NCBI GenBank assembly: GCA_026770595.1
Contig: MU633770.1
Coordinates: 1 to 24,501 of the forward strand
Reading direction: 5' to 3'
Source of the DNA: Ochromonadaceae sp. CCMP2298
Lineage: Eukaryota > Sar > Synurophyceae > Ochromonadales > Ochromonadaceae
Length of the DNA stretch: 24,501 bases
Of this stretch, positions 1 through 11,500 are shown one piece after another. Every line of letters starts with the position of its first letter. Position 1 is the first letter of the stretch. The notes beneath the pieces are model-generated. The model made no database searches, had not been told where the DNA came from, and saw nothing but the letters and a program-made list of their open reading frames with translations. The translations under genes were made by a program, and so were the position numbers.

Positions 1-131
1 AGCAGACGCCGCATATTACACATATGCTGAAGAGTTCTCAGCCTCTTAAAACTTATCCCCCAACCCACGCTAGCGTGCCCACCGATATCAGGAAAGATTG
101 TGGGGCAACTCTACAATAGGAGGAACTTTCT

Positions 132-165
132 CTTGCACCCACCTTGCACCCACCCTTGCACCCAA
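132..165. repeat. three tandem copies of an 11-base unit
   Basis: The unit CTTGCACCCAC occurs at 132-142 and 143-153 and, after one extra C, at 155-165 with a changed last base. It lies about 240 bases upstream of the nonaspanin start codon. It could be a promoter element or simple slippage; nothing in the sequence decides between them. Confidence 0.8.
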
Positions 166-180
166 GGGGAAAATGTACAA

Positions 181-221
181 AAACCCCTCTTTTACGACAG
201 GGTTTGGGTAAATTTTTACCC
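181..221. other. two adjacent short hairpins in the 5' flank of the nonaspanin gene
   Basis: AAACCC (181-186) can pair with GGGTTT (200-205) around a loop containing CTTTTACGAC. Immediately after, GGGTAAA (206-212) can pair with TTTACCC (215-221). A stem-loop with the same ten-base loop string occurs near 2634-2652, on the other side of the gene. No function is recognised. The rest of 1-404 holds no gene that I can support. Confidence 0.4.
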
Positions 222-404
222 TCTTTGCCGCCAAGTTTTGCCCCCTTCGATTTGGAACTAACCGCTCATCAGCAATCTTCTGCTCTTCCAGAGTCAGCCC
301 GGCTCTACATTCGTCAAGGGGCTCATCAGTAGATTGCTTCAGCTCATCCAAAGCCGCCCACCACCGTATCGGCAGCCCAGTTGCAGACCGCAAGAATCAG
401 CCCG

Positions 405-2472
405 ATGCTCCTGTCCATCGAGTGCGCTCTGTTGGCCGCAGCGGCCCTCTTTGCCGCGTGCGATGGAGCCTACTACTTGCCAGGCGTGCAGCCCAACGCG
501 TTTTTGGAGGGTGGCCCGGTCTCGCTGAAGGCGAACAAGGTTATATCGACGAAGACCCCGCTGCAGTACGATTATTACGATTTGCCATTTTGCAAGCGGA
601 AACGCACAAAGTCCAAGGCGGAGAACCTGGGCGAGAGGCTGGCGGGCGATGCGATGACGGTGTCCCCTTACGAGCTGCGCATGAAGAAGGACGAGCAGTG
701 CGTGGTGCTCTGCGCCAAGGTGCACAAGAAGAGCGAGATAGATATGTTCCAGCACATGATCAACCGAGAGTACCGCGTGCACTGGCTGCTGGACGCGCTG
801 CCCGTAGCTGTACGCAACGATGAACTCGGATTCGTCTCCAGGGGATACCCGGTGGGCTTTATGGGCACCGTCTCTGGGCGCAAAGCACCTGTGCACTTCC
901 TGTTCAACCACGTGCGCATCATCGTGCGTTTCAACGAGAACCCTGAGCAGTTCGAGGGCACGCGTATCGTGGGCTTTGAGGTGGTGCCTCTGTCCGTGAA
1001 GGTAAGTAGCTGCCTCTGCTCTCTGTCTCCAATTGAACCTCGCTCTGCAACCCGTGAGACTAACTTCCGCCCACCCACTACTGCCCAACCACTCCCACCA
1101 ACCCACCTCCCTCCCTCCCTCCCTCCCTGTGCCCACTCCTGCCCCACCACAGCACGAGTATGCGGGCGAAAAGGGCACCTTCAACAAGGACACCTCCGTG
1201 CTCACCACCTGCAGCAGCACTACCCCCGCAGTCTTCAACCCCGCCAAGTTCCAGCAGGTGGAGGAGAAGAACGAGGAGATCATCTACTCATACGATGTGA
1301 AGTGGGAGAGGTCTGAGCTCACCTGGTCGCAGCGCTGGGACGTGTACCTCAAGGGCAATCCCGATGACGAGATCCACTACTTCTCCATCGTCAACAGCCT
1401 GATGATTGTGCTCTTCCTCACAGGAGTGGTGGCCATGATCATGCTGCGCACCTTGCACAGAGACATCTCCTACTACAACGAGATGCAGACGCTGGAGGAG
1501 GCGCAGGAGGAGAGCGGCTGGAAGTTGGTATACGGGGATGTGTTCAGGCCGCCCACCTCCTCGCCCATGATGCTCTCCGTGCTGGTGGGCTCAGGCGTGC
1601 AGATCCTGGCCATGACGCTGGCCACGATGGTCTGCGCCATGCTGGGCCTCACCTCCCCCGACAACAGAGGATCCCTGCTGACCACTCTGCTGCTGTTGTT
1701 CGTGTTCATGGGATCATTTGCGGGCTACGCTTCTGCCAGAGTGTACAAGCTGTTCAACGGCAAGATGTGGAAGACCAACACCATGATGACCGCACTCTTC
1801 TACCCGGGACTGATGGGCTGCGTCTTCCTGTCTATAAACACCTTTATCGCATACCACGGCTCCTCCGCCGCCGCGCCCATCACCACCCTGCTGGCTCTGA
1901 TGCTGCTGTGGTTCGGCGTGTCCACCCCCCTGGTGTTCATCGGCTCCTACTTCGGCTTCCGGCACGAGACCATCGAGGTGCCCGTGCGCACCAACCAGAT
2001 CGCCCGTCACATCCCCGACCAGGTCTGGTACACGCACCCGGCCTTCTCCATCGCCCTAGGAGGCATCCTGCCCTTCGGCGCGGTGTGCATCGAGCTGTTC
2101 TTCATCATGTCAGCCATGTGGCTGCACCAGCTGTACTTCGTCTTCGGCTTCCTGTTCGCAGTGCTGCTCATACTCATCGTCACCTGTGCCGAGATCACGA
2201 TCGTGATGTGCTACTTCCAGCTATGCAACGAGGACTACCAGTGGTGGTGGAGGTCCTTCCTGTCCGCAGGCTCCTCGGGCGTGTACCTCTTCCTCTACTC
2301 GATCTGGTACTTTGCCTCCAAGCTCAACATAGAGGGCGTCGTGCCCACAGTGCTTTACTTCGCCTACATGAGCATGATCTCGCTCACCTTCTTCATGCTC
2401 ACCGGCTCTATCGGATTCTTCGCTTGCCTGTGGTTCGTGCGGAAGATCTACGGAGCCATCAAGGTCGATTAA
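405..2472 (+). CDS. TM9SF2/4-type nonaspanin (EMP70 family), two exons
   Basis: Exons 405-1001 and 1153-2472 join in phase 0 to give 638 residues, the usual size for the family. The reading frame is open upstream to a TTG at 381, but the first ATG is at 405 and begins a hydrophobic signal peptide (about residues 1-21). The mature luminal domain starts YYLPGV and contains FNHVRI, both family hallmarks. From about residue 276 there are nine membrane segments, with the conserved stretches RTLHRDI, GWKLVYGDVFRPP, PVRTNQI, CYFQLCNEDY and GSIGFFACLWFV. Nonaspanins are Golgi/endosomal membrane proteins implicated in sorting, adhesion and phagocytosis. The last three residues, KVD, match the known KxD/E COPI-binding Golgi-retention signal. 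The pattern is nearer TM9SF2/4 than TM9SF1/3. It converges with the PP1 gene. The family call is firm; cellular role is from the family. Confidence 0.95.
1002..1152 (+). other. intron of the nonaspanin gene
   Basis: Donor GTAAGT at 1002 and acceptor ACAG ending at 1152. It interrupts between PLSVK and HEYAGEK without a frame change. The 3' part is strongly pyrimidine-rich and carries a short (CCCT)n run near 1107-1125. Confidence 0.9.
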
Positions 2473-3407
2473 AACCCCATCGCCGCCATCAGAGTCGATT
2501 CAATTCAGATCGACGGAGTGTACATTCATTGAGGAGCGGTAGTAGTTACCGTGCAGTAGAATTTTGTGTGCAGCATTCATACTACAGCAGTTTTGTTAGG
2601 TAATGAAAGCGGGATAGGGCTAATTTTTTAACGGCCCTTTTACGACTGGGGCAAAGCCGAGACATGAACTGCGAAAGGATGAAACGTCTGCCGACTTGGG
2701 CCATCAAGTCATTAGTAGACTCGCAATATCGAGGTATCGTAGTAGAAGCCCCACCAATCTGCAATATATAAGACGGGTCCTCTTATGCTGCAGAACGAGC
2801 TGATGGTGCAGGCGAAGGCCGTACACGCAACATTGGAATGCTGATTGTTGGGGACCACTTGGACGCGTGAGTGGCGAAAAAGACGAGTTTTTGGTACGAA
2901 ACAGTTGACTTACGAGGAAACAAAAGCGCGAAAGAAACCTAAGAAACCAGCGGATTCTCAAAGAATTCAGTGTTGCAGTCTGCGTCTCAAAGTGCGGGCA
3001 TGAGAGAGATTCCTCTCTCAATTTCGCGTTCCTAATACAGAGAGGCCCCAGTGGACTATCTACATGCCAGCTGGGGATTTTAGCCAGGCGCGGACCCGCT
3101 CCCTGTCCCTCTTCCTCCTCCTCCTATGACCTGATACTCCTCCCTCCTCCTCCACTAACCTTCTGATACTACTCCTCCTTTCTCCTATGACGTTCTGAAA
3201 CTACTCCCTCCTCTGTGTCCCCCTCCTAACTGTGGCTCCCAGTCCACACCCGCCCTACGCCCTACGACTGTGCACACCTTACTACTTCCTACCAGCCACC
3301 GGACGCACAGGGGGAGTGTTGGGGCGCTGGTTGGCGGCTGCGGAGGGGCAGTGATAAGGATACAGAGTAAGAGACGCTTATACAGGCTCAGCAGGATTCA
3401 CGCCCAA
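2473..3407. other. tail-to-tail spacer between nonaspanin and PP1 genes
   Basis: About 930 bases without a supportable gene; it should hold both 3' UTRs. Open frames here are short, low in GC and show no known motif. A hairpin with loop string CTTTTACGAC sits near 2634-2652 (GCCC pairing with GGGC). A short inverted repeat GAGAG/CTCTC lies near 3005-3018. No clear AATAAA poly(A) signal or tRNA-like box was seen. Confidence 0.6.
3100..3232. repeat. pyrimidine-rich imperfect tandem repeat
   Basis: A C/T-rich block with three diverged copies of a unit of roughly 30 bases built around CTCCTATGACCTGATACT, (AC)CTTCTGATACTACTCC and CTCCTATGACGTTCTGAAAC. It lies in the presumed 3' region of the PP1 gene (purine-rich on that strand). 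Probably a decayed minisatellite. Confidence 0.6.
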
Positions 3408-4758
<1,351 letters not shown>

Positions 4759-5133
4759 CGTCAGCTAGGAGTGTCTGTGAATTACTCTGCTGGTAAAATC
4801 GGCGTCGACGCTGCGAGCTGCTTCGGGAAAAGAAGCGGACGTTAAATCTGTCCCCCCGACTGAGCAATTATTCGGTCTTGTCCACTTGCCCTACACAAAT
4901 GTCAGAGCGAAGCGCCTATCGAATCTGCAGGACCAGACCGATTTTAGGAACCAAAGTTCGAGCCGCAGGAGGCAGAGGGTGTTGTCCCGCTGCCGCGATC
5001 TGGCTCTTTTCTCGCGGGCCTCACAAGCAAAATCGGGGGGCAGGCGTGTACGTACTGCAGCCGCGGTGGCGAGAATTCGCTGAATCGACTGCTGTTTCCA
5101 GCGGGGGTATTACATAAACTGTAGACATATGCA

Positions 5134-5143
5134 AACCGCGGTT
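5134..5143. promoter_or_regulatory. 10-bp perfect palindrome AACCGCGGTT
   Basis: A self-complementary decamer in the divergent promoter, about 430 bases from the dynein ATG and 375 from the PP1 ATG. Such a site could bind a dimeric factor. A chance origin cannot be excluded. Confidence 0.4.
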
Positions 5144-5469
5144 ACCTAAACTTTTCACTTATATGCGCCAAAATGGATGTCACACTAACTGTCGTGTGTT
5201 TTATAAATGTCCTCGATTAAGAGCTAAGTTTCGCCGCCGAGCCCAAAAAGTGAAACGGTAACGGGCTTCCTTTCAAAACGGCAGAGGCAAAACACGGAGC
5301 AACCGCTCGCTTTCTCTCGCTCTCGAAGAGAGAACGAACGCGCAATCTTGCCTTGCCGCAGCGCCCTTCCATATTTAAGAGTCGATTCACCTCGACGCCT
5401 GTTCAACGATCGCAGCGCCTCCTCTTGGTGATTGAGGCCTGGATCTTCTTGTGACCGGAGCTGACAGAC

Positions 5470-5476
5470 TATATAA
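5470..5476 (+). promoter_or_regulatory. TATA box candidate for the dynein gene
   Basis: TATATAA lies 99 bases before the dynein ATG, and no other ATG occurs between it and the start codon. This spacing would give a 5' UTR of about 70 bases. Confidence 0.5.
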
Positions 5477-5574
5477 CACTGTCATCCGGCGCTAATTGAG
5501 CGGCCCAGTTTGGGAGAACTTTGAAAACGCTTGATTCGATCGCGTTCTAAAATTCTCACAACCCGGAAGGAAGG

Positions 5575-8500
5575 ATGTCGCTCTCTACCCGGCACCGATG
5601 GTGTATGGACAAGGTGCTCGAGGCGTTTTCGCCAGAGTTGACCACGGAGATGGTGAACCAGTTTATGCGACAGGACGCGAATCTGCAGAGGTTCAATGCA
5701 TTCTTTAAAGGCGATGGCACTGGCCGGCTGTTCGTATTTTTCCAGCCGGAGATGAATGAAGACGAGGTGTGTTTCCCTTACATTGCACTGTGTTTGTTTG
5801 TCGCTGTGGCGGGTACTTGCATCTGTCGCTGCGCATCGCACCCACTGCCTGAATGCATCCGCAGTGATGCCACCCAATCCTATGATCCCTCTAACCCCGC
5901 GCTTTTTATCTCTCTGCTTGTAGGGTCGGGCCCCGGAGAACGCCCCGAAGCTGCTCTCTCTCTCGGACGGCACCACCTTCCTGATGATGCACAAGTGCTG
6001 CTACTTCATCCGAAACGTGGCCAACGGACTGCCCCTGGACCTCACCAAGTGCGGCGAGGCGGATCTGCTCTTCGGAGAGTTCGGCAGCTCCGCCCTGGGC
6101 ACGATCGAGGCCATTTTGAGCCAGTCCTACCGCCCCATGCTGGACGAGTACGACAACTGGGGCAAGGTGGACGACGAGCAGAAGAACGACTTCATCAGCG
6201 AGATCGGCTCCTTCATCACCAACCTCAACGAGGCGCTCAACAGCTTCGCCAGCGGCCTAGATCTGCGCTCGCCTGACCCCAAGATCATCCGCGCGGTGGA
6301 GGTGAAGGCGCACCGCACAGCCCTGCCCACAGAGGCCGTGGACCACTTCGAGTCCCTGCTGAACGAGTGGTGCAACCAGATAGAGCGCTACCTCAACCAG
6401 CCCTCAGAGGGCAGCTCCGAGAGCGACGATATCGGCCCCAGGGGCGAGTTGGAGTACTGGCGCGGGCGTATGCAGAAGCTGACAAGCATCACTGAGCAGC
6501 TCAAGCGTCCCGACTGCAAGCAGGTGATCTCGGTGCTGTCTGCTCTGACCAAGGCCACCACCGACCCGGGCAAGCAGAACATCGTGAACCTGCTCCGGAG
6601 GTGGAAGCAGATCGACGTGAACATCACCGAGTCTGCTAACGAGGCCAAGGACAACGTCAAGTACCTGTACACCCTGGAGCGCTTCATCGACCCCCTCTAC
6701 ACGGGCAACGCCGAGTCCATCACGGACACCCTGCCCGCCCTGATGAACTCCATCAAGATGATCCACACCATCGCCAGATACTACAACACGCCAGAGCGCA
6801 TGACCTCTCTGTTCGCCAAGATCACGGAGCAGATGATCGTGAACTGCAAGATGCATATCACTGGCGACGACGACATGGACGAGTTGTGGGAGTCAGACCC
6901 GCAGGAGCTGGTGCGCAAACTGGAGTCGTGTCTGAAGCTGAACGAGGCGTACCACGAGCAGTACCGCCTGACCAAGAGCAAGCTCGAGCAGTCCCCCAAG
7001 GGCAAGCAGTTCTCGTTCAACGAGATGGCCATCTTCGGGCACTTCGACCTGTTCTGCAGACGCGTGATCAAGTTGATCGACATGTTCTCCACCATCGACC
7101 AGTTCAACAGCCTCTCGAAGAACAAGCTGGAGGGCATGGAGAAGCTGATCGAGCTGTTCCACCAAATAGTCAAGGACTTCCGCCTGAAGAGACACGACCT
7201 GCTGGCCTACCACAAGAACAACTTCGACAGAGACTACGTGGAGTTCAACGTGAAGATCACGGAGCTGGAGGCCAGGCTGCAGCAGTTCATCAACCAGAAC
7301 TTCGAGCACATTACCTCCATCGAGCACTCGCTGCGCCTGCTGAAGAAGTTCCAGACCATCCTGCAGAGAGAGAGCCTCAAGAGCGACCTGGACTCGAAGC
7401 TCAACATCATCTTCCAGAACTACGGGCAGGAGCTGGAGCAAGTGCAGGCACTCTACGAGAAGGAGAAGCACGACCCCCCCATCCCGCGCAACCTGCCCCC
7501 CGTGGCTGGCAACATCACCTGGTCTAGGCACCTGCTGAAGCGCATCGAGGAGCCGATGAAGCAGTTCGAGTCCAACCAGAACGTGCTGGCCGGCAAGGAC
7601 GCCAAGCGCATCATCAAGATGTACAACAAGGTGGCCAAGACACTGGTGGCCTTCGAGTACCTCTGGTACCAGGCCTGGGTGCAGTCCATCGACCAGGCCA
7701 AGGCGGGTCTGCAGGCCACCCTGATCATCAGACACCCCGACGACGGCAAGCTGTACGTGAACTTCGACCAGGAGATCCTGCAGGTACATACACACCCCAC
7801 ACACCAAGACCTTATCCAACCCTATAACTTACCCTAACCCTATAACTTACCCTAACCCACACCCATACTCTAACCCTCACCCTAACCCACACCCACACAG
7901 CTCATCCGCGAGGCCAAGTGCCTCGACCGCATGGGCATCGACGTGCCCGACGGCGCGCGCATCGTGCTCTTCCAGGAGGACAAGTTCAAGAACTACCACA
8001 ACGAACTGCACTGGGCCCTGTCCGAATACGACAAGGTGGTCAGCAAGGTCATCCCCGTCACCGCCATGGTGCTGCGCCCCCACTTCAGAGATATGGAGTA
8101 CAAGTTGCGCCCCGGCATGATCACCCTCACGTGGACCTCGATGAACATCGACGCCTATAAGGCGCACATCCACTCGGGCCTGCGCAAGCTGGAGGAGCTG
8201 GTGGCCAACATCAACGACATGATCGAGAACCGCATCGAGAAGAACCTCAAGATCGTCTCCAAGACGCTGCTGGTGGATCTGCCGGACAGCGAGGCCTTCA
8301 CGGTGGAGGAGTTCGTGAAGATGCAGGAGAAGCACATCTCCCGCCAGTCCACGCTGCTGCAGGGCAAGAACCTGGAGATCGAGTTCGCAGTGCGGGACCT
8401 GGTGAAGACCATCCAGAACTACAAGCTGGACGGGCACGTGGAGAACATCGCGGAGGACGAGGTGAACAAGCTGAAGAAGCACTACAACCACTTCATGTAC

Positions 8501-11500
8501 CAGGCCCTGCTGCACTGCGCCAAGAACAGCATGAACGCGTTGAAGAAGCGCATCGGATCCCGGCCGGCGGTGCAGGTGAGCGGCCAGAAGAAGATCGAGG
8601 ACTCGGTGCTGCCCTTCTTCGAGGTAGACATCCAGCTCGCCGCCCCGCAGGTGGCCCTGGACCCCTCCCTGGATGAGATCCAGGAGTGCATCAACAGATC
8701 CGCGCAGGCCATCCTGCGCTGCTTCAAGACTGTCAAGGACTGGACCGTGGAGGCGGACGGGCCCCGCAACCGCACCTTCTTCGACCGCATCACGAAGGAC
8801 ATCGAGATCGTGCGCGTGGCCCTGCTGCTCACGGGCTGCATCCAGGGCATCCGCCACACGGTGCAGGACTACCTCAACTCCTTCGCGCAGTACAACTGGC
8901 TCTGGCACGACGACAAGGACGCCTCCTACAACGGGTTCATGAAGACCACCCCCTCTCTGGACGATTTCGACCACAAATTGAGCTCGTTCGGAGGCATCGA
9001 GGACGAGATCGGAGTCACCAACGACATCCAGAACATCGGCGCCCTCAGCCTGCGCACGGTGTCCATCAAGTCCCAGCTGAAGGCGGAGTGCAACCGCTGG
9101 AAGATCAAGTTCTCCGACAACCTGCACAGCCAGGCCAAGAGCAAGCTGGAGCAGCTGACGGAGTACATCCGCATGACCAACAGCAAGGTGACCAGAGAGG
9201 TGACGGACCTGGACACGCTGTCCTTCATCATGAAGCTGCTGGTGGACGTGCGCGAGAGAGAGTCCTCGATGGAGATGGAGATCAACCCCATCATGGACAT
9301 GTACCGCATGCTGGAGTCCTACCTGCCCTCTGGCTTCATGGAGAAGGAGGAGATCGACAAGAAGACCGTGCTGCGGGCCAACTGGAAGAAGCTGCTCAAG
9401 CAGTGCGAGATCCGCACCGAGGAGCTGTCCAAGACGCAGACCAAGTTCAAGCGGCAGCTGCTGAAGGACATCAAGGAGTTCAAGAGGGACGTGGAGCAGT
9501 TCAGAGAGGACTTCCTGCGTAACGGGCCCATGGTGGACGGCATCCACCCCAACGACGCGGTGGACCGGCTGACCCGCTTCAAGGAGGAGAACAAGATCCG
9601 CGACCGCAAGATGGAGTCCTACCGCAACGGCGAGGAGCTCTTCGCGCTGCCCCTGACCGACTACCCCGAGCTGGTGCAGACCCAGAAGGAGCTGAAGCTG
9701 GCCGACCAGCTGTTCTCCCTCTACACGGACGTGCTGACCACGCTGACCGGCTGGAAGGACGTGCTGTGGTCGGAGATCGGCGGCCTGATCGGAGAGATGG
9801 GCGAGAAGATCGAGGCCTTCGCTGGCCGCTGCAAGAAGCTGCCCGCCCGTCTGCGCGAGTACAGCGCCTACAAGACGCTGAAGACGCAGATCGAGGACTT
9901 CCAGGTGGTGCTGCCTCTGCTGCAGGAGTTCACCAAGGAGTCTATCCGGGACAGGCACTGGGAGGAGGTGATGGAGATAACGGGCGCCCAATTCGACTTC
10001 GCCTCTCCCGAGTTCTCTCTGCAGTCTCTGCTTGACATCGACCTGGTGGCGAAGAAGGACGAGGTGGAGGAGGTAACGGACGGGGCGGACAAGCAGCTCA
10101 AGATCGAGCGCACCCTGGAGGAGATCGAGGAGCGATGGACCACCGCTAGGTTCCAGTTCCGCGAGTGGAAGGGGCGCTCCATCCAGATCCTGCAGGGCAC
10201 GGTGGGCAACATGGAGGAGCTGGAGGAGGCGCAGATGAACCTGCAGGCCATGCTCACCATGAGACACGTGGGACCCTTCCGAGAGCGCGCGCAGGAGCTG
10301 CTGCAGCTGCTGAGTGAGACCAGTGACACGCTGGAGCGCTGGCTGAAGGTGCAGATGATGTGGTGCTCGCTGGAGTCCGTGTTCACCGGGGGAGACATCG
10401 CCAAGCAGATGCCTATGGAGGCCAAGAAGTTCGCGAAGATCGACAAGGAGTGGGCCAAGATCATGGCCAAGGCGTACGACACGCAGATCGTCACCGAGGC
10501 CTCTGCCAACGAGATCCTTAGAGCCGCCCTGCCCGTGATGTACACGGAGCTGGAGAAGTGCCAGAAGAGTCTGGAGGGGTATCTGGAGCAGAAGAGAAAC
10601 AAGTTCCCCAGGTTCTACTTCGTCTCCAACCCCGGGCTGCTGATCATTCTCTCGCAGGGCTCCGACCCTCTGTCGATGAACGAGCACTACGAGAAGGCCT
10701 TCGACGCGATCGCCTACGTGGACCACAACAAGAAGGACAAGACCATCATCGAGCGCATCCACGGAGACGGAGGCGCGGGCCACGAGGTGATCCCCTTCTC
10801 CGTGCCGGTCAAGGCCGTGGGCAACATCGAGGACTGGCTGTGCGAGCTGCTGCACAAGATGCAGCTGACCATGAAGGATCTCACGCGCAACTCCGCAGGC
10901 GACCTCAACGCACTGGTCAGCGACCTGGGACAGCTGCGCAGCTTCGTGGACAACAACATCGCGCAGTTCGCTCTGCTGGGCATCCAGATGCTGTGGACCT
11001 CTGACATGCAGGTGGCTCTGGAGCAGATCAAGACCAAGAAGAATTCCATGAAGGACTGCGGGGCCAGGCAGTTCGACATCCTCAGAATCATGTCCAGCTG
11101 GTGCCTGCAGGACCTGGGCTCCTCCGTGAACCGCCGCAAGATCGAGACGTTGGTGACCATCCACGTGCACCAGAAGGACGTGTCCACGGAGCTCACCACT
11201 CTGGCGCGCAACAAGAAGATCTCGGACCCCAACGACTTCGAGTGGCTCAAGCAGGCGCGCTTCTACTGGAGGGCCTCTGGCTCGGACGACTGCTCGCCCG
11301 ACGGCGCCTGCGTGATCAGCATCACGGACGTGGACTTCTACTTCCAGTACGAGTACCTGGGGGCCAAGGAGCGCCTGGTAGTTACACCCCTGACCGACAG
11401 ATGCTACATCACGCTCGGCCAGGCATTGGGTATGTTCTTCGGCGGCGCGCCTGCGGGCCCTGCTGGTACCGGCAAGACAGAGACGGTGAAGGACCTGGGA

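Larger units (their letters stand above)
4759..5574. promoter_or_regulatory. divergent promoter region between PP1 and dynein genes
   Basis: About 815 bases separate the two start codons, which point away from each other, so both promoters must lie here. Visible items: a TATA-like box near the dynein start (5470-5476), the palindrome AACCGCGGTT (5134-5143), and an inverted repeat TTCTCTC/GAGAGAA near 5310-5335. No recognisable RFX X-box was found. Small open frames in this stretch look random. Confidence 0.7.

Noticed and set aside
381-404. Upstream extension of the nonaspanin to a TTG at 381
   Set aside because: The first ATG is at 405 and directly begins a good signal peptide.
2617-2660. 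U5 snRNA-like string (GGCCCTTTTACGAC with a nearby AATTTTTT)
   Set aside because: Real U5 has the Sm site after loop I and a longer stem around it. Here the T-run precedes the loop and the stem is four pairs, so it does not fit.
2704-3021. 105-codon minus-strand open frame in the convergent spacer
   Set aside because: No recognisable motif, composition unlike the neighbouring genes, and a position in the presumed 3' UTRs.
4878-5117. 79-codon plus-strand open frame in the divergent promoter
   Set aside because: Short, arginine/alanine-rich and overlapping another random frame; no support as a gene.
7877-11170. Antisense open frame of about 1097 codons opposite the dynein gene
   Set aside because: Its translation is low-complexity (Leu, Val, His, Gln rich) with no motif. 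It results from the strongly GC-ending codon use of the sense gene, which avoids codons whose complements are stops.
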